This document shows positions 1 through 4,739 of a stretch of 5,329 bases of DNA, piece by piece; the stretch's first letter is position 1, and the number at the start of each line of letters is the position of its first letter. Made by a program: the position numbers and the translations under genes. This DNA comes from Pseudomonadota bacterium (GTDB lineage Bacteria > Bdellovibrionota_B > Oligoflexia > Silvanigrellales > Silvanigrellaceae), in NCBI GenBank assembly GCA_027490595.1, contig JAIXXU010000202.1, forward strand, positions 1-5,329, in the 5' to 3' direction. Below the pieces are notes generated by a model. It ran no database searches. It was not told the origin of the DNA and was given only the letters and a program-made list of their open reading frames with translations.

Positions 1-332
1 GGAATAACATTGTTCTCTTTTTGCTCAGATCCATAAATAAAGGTAATTTCTTGTCCACTTTCTAAGGAAAGGCCACCGTTAAAAAGTTTACCTGTGCGAA
101 TTTTAGGTCCTTGCAGATCTTGGAGAATGGCAATATTTTTTTGTTTTTCTGAGGAAATTTTTCGAATATTGTTTATATTTTGCAAGTGTGTTTCGTGGTC
201 GCCGTGAGAGAAATTAAGACGAAAAACGTCAACACCTGAATCAATAAGCTTTTCTATCATTTCAGGCGTACTGGATGAAGGTCCAAGGGTGGCCACAATT
301 TTAGTGTAGTGCAAACTGTTTGTTACCATCAT
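1..332 (-). CDS. pyk: Pyruvate kinase, N-terminal part (gene runs off the left edge)
   Basis: Pyruvate kinase transfers phosphate from phosphoenolpyruvate to ADP, the last step of glycolysis, in the cytoplasm. Only the first 110 codons are present, about a quarter of a usual 470-480 residue enzyme. The visible part covers the start of the (beta/alpha)8 A domain and the beginning of the B domain. Family motifs seen are TKIVATLGPSS (residues 10-20), DVFRLNFSHG (35-44, with Arg38, Asn40 and Ser42 in the active-site and cation-binding positions) and ILQDLQGPKIRTG (69-81, with Asp72). Two ATGs lie in tandem at 332 and 329. An AAGGAAAG Shine-Dalgarno at 343-336 serves either, so the first is used here. 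It is the last visible gene of the minus-strand run, 9 bases after xseB, and its SD overlaps the xseB stop. Leu73, Gln74 and Lys77 match the potassium-independent class of the family. Confidence 0.95.
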   Translation of the reverse strand, partial: MMVTNSLHYTKIVATLGPSSSTPEMIEKLIDSGVDVFRLNFSHGDHETHLQNINNIRKISSEKQKNIAILQDLQGPKIRTGKLFNGGLSLESGQEITFIYGSEQKENNVI

Positions 333-341
333 AGACTTTCC

Positions 342-530
342 TTAACTGCGCCCATCAATAATTTCCTGAACCTGAGCCTCGGTTTCTGTGAGCTTTTTTT
401 TTAATAAATCAATCATCATGTAAGCCTCTTTCGCTTTTTCAGAAAGCTCATCGACAGACAGAGTCTCACGCTCAAGGCCACTGAGAATTTTTTGAACACC
501 TTGCATAAGGGCTTCATAGGAATTTTCCAT
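342..530 (-). CDS. xseB: Exodeoxyribonuclease VII small subunit
   Basis: XseB is the small, non-catalytic partner of exonuclease VII, which degrades single-stranded DNA from both ends to oligonucleotides. Several XseB copies pack as short helical hairpins along the coiled-coil arm of XseA. The 62-residue product is small even for this family (E. coli about 80) but has its pattern: SYEALMQGVQKIL, then a short turn with LSVDELSEKAKEAY, then a second amphipathic helix with LKKKLTETEAQVQEI. It has no signal peptide or membrane segment. The ATG is preceded by GAAGGAAA (SD core at 542-538) with about 7 bases of spacing. It follows xseA by 20 bases and precedes pyk by 9, the classical xseA-xseB pairing in one transcript. 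An A9 run in the sense strand (402-394) encodes the Lys cluster. Identity rests on both the sequence pattern and the adjacent xseA. Confidence 0.93.
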   Translation of the reverse strand: MENSYEALMQGVQKILSGLERETLSVDELSEKAKEAYMMIDLLKKKLTETEAQVQEIIDGRS

Positions 531-550
531 TTTTGTTTCCTTCTTTTTTC

Positions 551-2059
551 TTACTCATCATTATCACTTGAAATTTCACACTCTATGATTTGCGCGTGAA
601 TCTTAATTTTTTTTGTTATTCCACTTTCTTTGTGCTGCATACTGATAAGGACGGAATTTGGAAATTCTTTTTGTAAGAAATCCTTTCCACTCAGGTAATT
701 GCCCTGGCTAGTGGCAAGCAAGGCATAGCCTCTTTCCAATGGCTTTTGAATTCCTGCAAGAAGAATTTTTAAAAGCTGCTCATACCGCTGAATGTTTTTT
801 CTTTCGTTCTCTAATCTTTTTTGCAATAAAAAGGCAAGGCGCTCTTCCATAAGTTTCAGAGTTGTTCTTTCCTTCTCCAATCGTTTGACTAAAACACGAC
901 CAATTTGATCGGCCCTGAGCAATAGTTCAGCCAAGGAATTTTGAATGGAGTTTGACAAAAACCGCGCTGCTGCAGTCGGTGTTTTCTCACTATGAAAAGC
1001 CACTTCATCGGCAATACTCACATCATCAAAATGCCCGACAGCAGTAATGACAGGCAAAGTGCAGTAGGCAATCTGCTTTCCAATCTCCAAATCATCAAAC
1101 CATCTCAAATCAAGACGGCTACCTCCCCCACGAGTTACAATCACGCAATCACAGCGATTCAAATAGTTGTCTGAAATGTTTTTTAATGTTTTAGATACCT
1201 GTGCAGAAGTTTGTTCACCTTGCACGTTGCAGTCAAAAAGATAAATTTGAAATGCAAGCTGTGAAAGCTTAAGTTCATCAAAAAAATCAGAAAAAGCTCT
1301 ACTATTATGAGCTGTAATAAGGGCAATTCGGAGGGGAACACGGCTGAGCTTTGTGGTTTTATTTTTACCGTACAGCCCTCTTTTTTTTAGCTCTTGAACA
1401 ATAGATTGTCTTTGTAAGAGTAAATCACCTAACGTATGACTGACATCTAAATCTTGTACAATTCCCGTCACACGAGAACCTTCTTTTCTGAAATCAACAG
1501 TCAGCTTAACCTTGATTTTTGTTCCATCTTGCAAAGGAACTTGCTCAATCTTGGACTTGAGCATTTGTCGCCTTCCAGCCCAAATCACGCAAGAAAGACT
1601 TGAGGAACGCAAAGAAGTCCCCTGGGTTGTCATGGCCCCTTCATCTTTTTCTACAAGATCAAAAAAGCAATGGCCATTGGATGATTTAAAGCTGGAGATT
1701 TCCCCTGTAATCCAATACTCCTGAGAAAATTGAGCTGTAATCGTTTTTTGCATCAAACTTACAAACTGGCCCACAGAAAAGACAGAGGAATCGGACACGA
1801 TGGTTGTGGGCAAAGGCTCAGAATGATTTATTTCTAAAACAGAAGCATTTTGAGGTGTCGCCTCTCCTTCTGAAACAGGACTCAAACCCTGGGCTCCCAA
1901 ACTTCTCAAAAACTCAAGGCTTTGACCATTGTTAGTCATGACCCAATGTTTTTGCGCCGCATTCCACCGACCCCCAAGCTGTTTGATTTGCTCTTTAACG
2001 GTAAAGGTATCTCCAAAAAGATGAATTTGATTGTCTCGAATATCACACTGTATAGCCAA
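551..2059 (-). CDS. xseA: Exodeoxyribonuclease VII large subunit with extra N-terminal domain
   Basis: XseA is the catalytic subunit of exonuclease VII, which digests single-stranded DNA in repair and in clearing damaged or displaced strands. The 502 residues divide into: an unusual N-terminal mini-domain (about 12-56), a low-complexity linker (57-90), the OB-fold nucleic-acid-binding domain (about 93-205, with YWITGEISSFKSSNGHCFFDL), the catalytic domain (about 240-365) and a coiled-coil arm (about 370-435) ending in the conserved RGYALL segment (443-448). By alignment to remembered E. coli catalytic residues (D155, R205, H238, D241), Asp258, Arg310 of RGGGS, His343 and Asp346 are all present, so activity is expected. 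Surrounding motifs are divergent: RLDLRWF where LEDLW is usual, and GHFDD where GHETD is usual. The start is TTG, chosen because AGGAAGGA lies 8 bases upstream; the next in-frame ATG, at residue 41, would cut the mini-domain. It lies 14 bases after the NamZ-like gene and is followed by xseB. Confidence 0.95.
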   Translation of the reverse strand: MAIQCDIRDNQIHLFGDTFTVKEQIKQLGGRWNAAQKHWVMTNNGQSLEFLRSLGAQGLSPVSEGEATPQNASVLEINHSEPLPTTIVSDSSVFSVGQFVSLMQKTITAQFSQEYWITGEISSFKSSNGHCFFDLVEKDEGAMTTQGTSLRSSSLSCVIWAGRRQMLKSKIEQVPLQDGTKIKVKLTVDFRKEGSRVTGIVQDLDVSHTLGDLLLQRQSIVQELKKRGLYGKNKTTKLSRVPLRIALITAHNSRAFSDFFDELKLSQLAFQIYLFDCNVQGEQTSAQVSKTLKNISDNYLNRCDCVIVTRGGGSRLDLRWFDDLEIGKQIAYCTLPVITAVGHFDDVSIADEVAFHSEKTPTAAARFLSNSIQNSLAELLLRADQIGRVLVKRLEKERTTLKLMEERLAFLLQKRLENERKNIQRYEQLLKILLAGIQKPLERGYALLATSQGNYLSGKDFLQKEFPNSVLISMQHKESGITKKIKIHAQIIECEISSDNDE

Positions 2060-2067
2060 GGAATCTG

Positions 2068-2075
2068 TCCTTCCT
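2068..2075 (-). promoter_or_regulatory. Shine-Dalgarno site supporting the TTG start of xseA
   Basis: The minus strand reads AGGAAGGA, ending 8 bases before the TTG at 2059. It overlaps the TAG stop of the upstream NamZ-like gene (2076-2074), so ribosomes finishing that gene would stop on top of this site. This supports TTG rather than the internal ATG at residue 41, and it suggests translational coupling. Confidence 0.75.
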
Positions 2076-3396
2076 AATAAATAAAATGTTTTTCAGCTCT
2101 TTGGGCAAATTCTTGTGCTTGCTGATCCTTCAAACTAAGCAGTTTAACCAAGGCGTCTATGGTACTTTTTTCATTTAACAACTCAACGTTACTTTTTCCC
2201 AACGAACCATTGTTGAGCGCAAGAGTACGATTCTGGTTTAAAAACTCACAAACATCTTGTTCACCCAGAATAAGATGTATGGGTTCATCTACAAAATTAT
2301 ACTCATACCCAGGTTTGCTCCACTGAAAATCTTCTGCATGGCATACAGAGCAAAAGTATAAAAATAAGATTCCCAACTTGTAAAGGTTGATGTTTTTGCC
2401 ATCTTCTAAAACGTGAAATTGAATGCCTTGGCAGACATTTCCTGACTGTTTATTGAAGGTAGGACGAAAGAAATGAGGGCGCATTTTAAGAGATGTATTT
2501 TGTTTTTGGTTACAGGAATAAACGTCAGCATGGTGCTCTAAAAACGATATACACTGAGAAACATCAAGCCAGGGCGCACCAATAATTTGAAAAGGCTGGG
2601 TTGTTCCTCTACCTTCACTTATATTTGTTCCTTCTAAAGTCACAAAAGCTGGAAAGAAAAAAGCACTCTGCCACGTGGGAATATTGGGAGATGGCATCGT
2701 CCAAGACATTATTTGAGCAAACTTACTGTCCTCACTCCCTCTTTTTAAACCACCAACTTTAATGACATGGTAGTCTACATTTAATGAGTCTTTTTCAATA
2801 AAATAATATCCTAATTCCCCCATGGTAAGCCCATGTCGCAGAGGCAAGTCGTACCAACCTACAAAGCTATGGAAACGTGTCTCTAAACAGTTCCCCTCAA
2901 CGCCCATCCAGCGTTGTTGCGAGATATCTTTATGGCACAAGCCTAAAGGATTTAGCCTATCTAGGACAACGACTCTTTTTCCAAATTCCGATGCAGCACG
3001 CAAGCAACCCGCCAGTGTCAGCATATAAGTGTAAACACGACAACCAATATCTTGCAGGTCAATTAAAATTGTATCCACGTTTTCTAGTTGATTTTTTTTT
3101 GGAGTTCTTACTTCTGAATAAAGGCTAAACAACGGAATTTTTTTTTCACTGAGCATGGTGAATTCGAGATCTTCGGTTTCGCGCATGTTGTCTTGTTCTG
3201 TTTGCCAATACCCATGCTGAGGACCAAACACACACACCAGAGAAGAATGCTTCAAGTGTTGAAATATTTTCTCAAGAGCTGCAGCTGTAGGGTCGTAGTT
3301 TGAAGTTGTGGAAGCTTGGTTCACAACAAGGCCTACACGACCTAAATTCTCTAACAAACTATGATCAACAAGAATTCTATCTATGGCATTTTGCAT
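2074..3396 (-). CDS. namZ: NamZ/DUF1343-family exo-beta-N-acetylmuramidase-like protein
   Basis: The family (DUF1343, glycoside hydrolase family 171, founded by Bacillus subtilis NamZ) removes MurNAc from the non-reducing end of peptidoglycan glycan chains. The 440 residues carry its motifs in order: GRVGLVVNQAS (19-29), FGPQHG (57-62), DLQDIGCRVYTY (113-124), VLDRLNPLG (144-152), VEG (166-168), SFVG (177-180), LPLRHGLTMGELG (184-196), PSPNIPT (235-241) and LEGTNISEGRGTTQPF (254-269), then a C-terminal domain of about 160 residues. No signal peptide or lipobox is seen at the N-terminus, so a cytoplasmic role such as recycling of muropeptide sugars is more likely than secretion. The PEHG motif of characterised members is PQHG here. 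The ATG has GAGGAAA 8 bases upstream. It is the first gene of the minus-strand run and is divergent from the flagellin gene. Two A9 runs (3092-3100, 3138-3146) lie 37 bases apart. The family is clear; activity and substrate are inferred. Confidence 0.85.
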   Translation of the reverse strand: MQNAIDRILVDHSLLENLGRVGLVVNQASTTSNYDPTAAALEKIFQHLKHSSLVCVFGPQHGYWQTEQDNMRETEDLEFTMLSEKKIPLFSLYSEVRTPKKNQLENVDTILIDLQDIGCRVYTYMLTLAGCLRAASEFGKRVVVLDRLNPLGLCHKDISQQRWMGVEGNCLETRFHSFVGWYDLPLRHGLTMGELGYYFIEKDSLNVDYHVIKVGGLKRGSEDSKFAQIMSWTMPSPNIPTWQSAFFFPAFVTLEGTNISEGRGTTQPFQIIGAPWLDVSQCISFLEHHADVYSCNQKQNTSLKMRPHFFRPTFNKQSGNVCQGIQFHVLEDGKNINLYKLGILFLYFCSVCHAEDFQWSKPGYEYNFVDEPIHLILGEQDVCEFLNQNRTLALNNGSLGKSNVELLNEKSTIDALVKLLSLKDQQAQEFAQRAEKHFIY

Positions 3397-3409
3397 TTAA
3401 ATTTCCTCG

Positions 3410-3529
3410 TACCTTCAAAACCGTCAACTAAGCACTCATCAAAGGTAAGAGTAACCTACCTAGGTGCAAAAAGACTTACCGAAAGAAAAACAATCCTTGT
3501 TGATGATGGCACAGTTGCCTTTGAAGGTA
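3410..3529. repeat. 10-bp inverted repeat TACCTTCAAA / TTTGAAGGTA with related half-sites
   Basis: The left arm TACCTTCAAA is at 3410-3419, directly upstream of the namZ-like Shine-Dalgarno. The right arm TTTGAAGGTA is at 3520-3529. The arms are perfect and 100 bases apart. Between them the GGTA core recurs at AAGGTAAG (3442-3449) and, inverted, at CTTACC (3475-3480). The pattern could be a set of operator half-sites for one regulator acting on both divergent genes, or a long-range RNA pairing. Neither is proven by the sequence. Confidence 0.4.
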
Positions 3530-3540
3530 AATTCAGCCTG

Positions 3541-3569
3541 TCACAGAAAGAGTTTTATAGCTCCTGTGA
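3541..3569 (+). promoter_or_regulatory. Potential hairpin in the flagellin leader (TCACAG / CTGTGA)
   Basis: TCACAG (3541-3546) pairs perfectly with CTGTGA (3564-3569). After a three-base AAA bulge, GAG (3550-3552) pairs with CTC (3561-3563) around an eight-base loop. The half-sites resemble the CRP/FNR-type TGTGA/TCACA core, but their order is reversed and the spacing is wrong for such an operator. An RNA hairpin, if transcription starts upstream, or a different operator is more likely. Confidence 0.35.
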
Positions 3570-3595
3570 TTTTATGTTTCAGCAAGATGACGAAG

Positions 3596-3612
3596 GCGAT
3601 CATGATGATCGC
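3596..3612 (+). promoter_or_regulatory. Perfect inverted repeat GCGATC-N5-GATCGC upstream of flagellin gene
   Basis: Six-base arms GCGATC (3596-3601) and GATCGC (3607-3612) flank ATGAT, ending 45 bases before the flagellin ATG. It can form a compact 6-bp, 5-base-loop hairpin in the leader RNA, or serve as a DNA dyad for a dimeric regulator. It has no following T run, so it is not a terminator. Confidence 0.45.
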
Positions 3613-3643
3613 AAGATAAAAAACACAGGACGCAATTTGTTTC

Positions 3644-3650
3644 AGGAGGA
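3644..3650 (+). promoter_or_regulatory. Strong Shine-Dalgarno that fixes the flagellin start
   Basis: AGGAGGA is a near-perfect anti-16S match, 7 bases before the ATG at 3658. It decides the start against the long in-frame upstream extension beginning at 3361. A second GGA (3628-3630, in ACAGGA) lies upstream, so the site also has the layout of a two-GGA leader of the kind bound by CsrA. Confidence 0.85.
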
Positions 3651-3657
3651 AACTGCG

Positions 3658-4632
3658 ATGGGTTTACAAATTCAAACAAACTTACAAGCACTGAATTCTC
3701 AACGCGCTTTAGCTGCAGCGACAGCAATGAATGACTCATCTATGGAAAAAATTAGTTCTGGATCGCGCATCAACAAGGCTGCCGATGACGCTGCAGGACT
3801 TGCCATCAGCGAAAAATTAAAAGCTGACATCAAAAGTTTAAATATGGCTAAACGTAATGCCAATGACGGTATTTCCATGTTGCAAGTGGCAGAAGGCGGC
3901 ATGAATGAAATTGGAAATATATTGTCTCGCTTAAGAGAACTTTCTATTCAAGGAGCTTCGGACACCATTGGAAATACTGAGCGCGAATATATTAACAAAG
4001 AATACTCTGCTCTAAAAGATGAAATTGATCGAATTACCATGTCAACAGAATTCAATGGTACACAACTTCTTTTGGGCAAAGACATCAAAGATAAAATTCC
4101 CGATGAAAAAATGGCTGGACGAGGAAGCGAAGCGCCTTTTGAATTTCAAGTTGGGAAAAATTGGTTCGAAGGGGTAGATAGCCGCGACGCGCAAGGTAAC
4201 TTTAAAAATAATCCAGTCAACGTTATTCGCGTGAATTTTGACGATTTTGACACGAGTACGAAAGGCCTTGGTCTTGGAGCCTCCACAGACAATTCATTGG
4301 AATCTACGGGAACCTACATAGAAGGAGAAAACTCCTCTTTGTCTAAGAAACGGGCTCAACTTTCTATCAATAAACTTGATGATGCCATTGAGAAAGTCTC
4401 ACGCTTTAGAGCAGACGTCGGAGCTACACAAAACCGACTAAACTCAACCATAAACAACTTGGCAACAAGTGTTGAAAACTACTCTGCTACCAATAGCCGC
4501 ATCCGTGACACAGACTTTGCCGAAGAAACCACTCGCCTCACACAATCAAATATCCTCAAACAAGCTGGTGTTTCTGTCTTAGCTCAAGCCAACCAGTCCC
4601 CAGCAGCCGCAGTGAGACTACTGGGTAGCTGA
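3658..4632 (+). CDS. fliC: Flagellin, filament subunit
   Basis: Flagellin is exported through the flagellar type III apparatus and polymerises into the filament. The 324 residues show the conserved N-terminal D0/D1 helices (1-140: QTNLQALNSQRAL, SGSRINKAADDAAGLAISE, NANDGISMLQVAEGGMNEI, RLRELSIQGASD), a short variable centre (about 141-228, including FEFQVG), and the C-terminal D1/D0 helices (229-324: KLDDAIEKVSRFRADVGATQNRL split over several turns, then SRIRDTDFAEETT and a hydrophobic QANQSPAAAVRLLGS end). It is complete and at the short end of the family, so the outer D2/D3 domains are minimal. RLRELS keeps most of the TLR5-recognised helix motif. The start is set by AGGAGGA 7 bases upstream and by the universal flagellin N-terminus; the frame stays open for 99 codons further upstream but that is not part of the protein. 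It appears monocistronic, with a terminator 60 bases after the stop. Several flagellin copies may exist elsewhere, so the symbol is generic. Confidence 0.97.
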   Translation: MGLQIQTNLQALNSQRALAAATAMNDSSMEKISSGSRINKAADDAAGLAISEKLKADIKSLNMAKRNANDGISMLQVAEGGMNEIGNILSRLRELSIQGASDTIGNTEREYINKEYSALKDEIDRITMSTEFNGTQLLLGKDIKDKIPDEKMAGRGSEAPFEFQVGKNWFEGVDSRDAQGNFKNNPVNVIRVNFDDFDTSTKGLGLGASTDNSLESTGTYIEGENSSLSKKRAQLSINKLDDAIEKVSRFRADVGATQNRLNSTINNLATSVENYSATNSRIRDTDFAEETTRLTQSNILKQAGVSVLAQANQSPAAAVRLLGS

Positions 4633-4691
4633 TCACACCGTGCTTAATTATTTGAGAAATCATTCCTATTCCAGTAAGTTGATTTTTTTAC

Positions 4692-4725
4692 AACAGCCTA
4701 GTCATAGTGGTCGGGCTGTTTTTTT
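4692..4725 (+). terminator. Rho-independent terminator after the flagellin gene
   Basis: AACAGCC (4692-4698) pairs perfectly with GGCTGTT (4714-4720) around a 15-base loop, and the 3' arm leads into a run of seven T (4719-4725). It ends 14 bases before the folE ATG, so folE either depends on read-through or has a start site inside the short gap. CTAGTC in the loop side (4698-4703) can also pair with GACTAG (4733-4738) next to the folE start. Confidence 0.8.
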
Positions 4726-4739
4726 AAGGGACGACTAGA

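Larger units (their letters stand above)
3397..3657. promoter_or_regulatory. Divergent intergenic region between namZ-like gene and flagellin gene
   Basis: This 261-base stretch must hold the signals for both the leftward operon and the rightward flagellin gene. I see no convincing sigma-70, sigma-28 or sigma-54 promoter on either strand. It holds clustered dyad symmetry instead: a 10-bp inverted repeat with arms at 3410-3419 and 3520-3529, an ACCTAGGT palindrome (3458-3465), GGTAAG/CTTACC arms (3444-3449 and 3475-3480), GGCA-N4-TGCC (3508-3519), and two hairpins nearer the flagellin start. The flagellin reading frame is open through the whole region (from 3361), but the predicted peptide resembles nothing I know and I do not call it a gene. 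Confidence 0.6.

Noticed and set aside
992..1724. Small plus-strand open frames inside xseA (992-1174 and 1512-1724)
   Set aside because: They are antisense to strongly conserved XseA coding sequence, have no recognisable product, and are best explained as shadows.
3507..3518. Sigma-54-like promoter (TGGCAC ... TTGC)
   Set aside because: Both halves match the consensus but only 2 bases separate them where 5 are needed, so GG and GC are not in phase.
3541..3569. CRP/FNR binding site
   Set aside because: The half-sites appear as TCACA then TGTGA, the reverse of the required order, and are too far apart.
3572..3602. Sigma-28 flagellar promoter (TTATGTTTC ... GGCGATCA)
   Set aside because: Each box matches partly, but the gap is about 4 bases too long. 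The -10-like box is also part of the GCGATC hairpin.
3361..3657. N-terminal extension of the flagellin to 423 residues
   Set aside because: Flagellins start at the MGLQIQTN-type sequence, and AGGAGGA sits correctly before the ATG at 3658. The extension also overlaps the start of the divergent gene and has no family resemblance.
4652..4680. folE promoter (TTGAGA, 17 bases, TAAGTT)
   Set aside because: The -35 is good but the -10 matches at only three positions, and a transcript starting there would meet the terminator at 4692-4725 almost at once.
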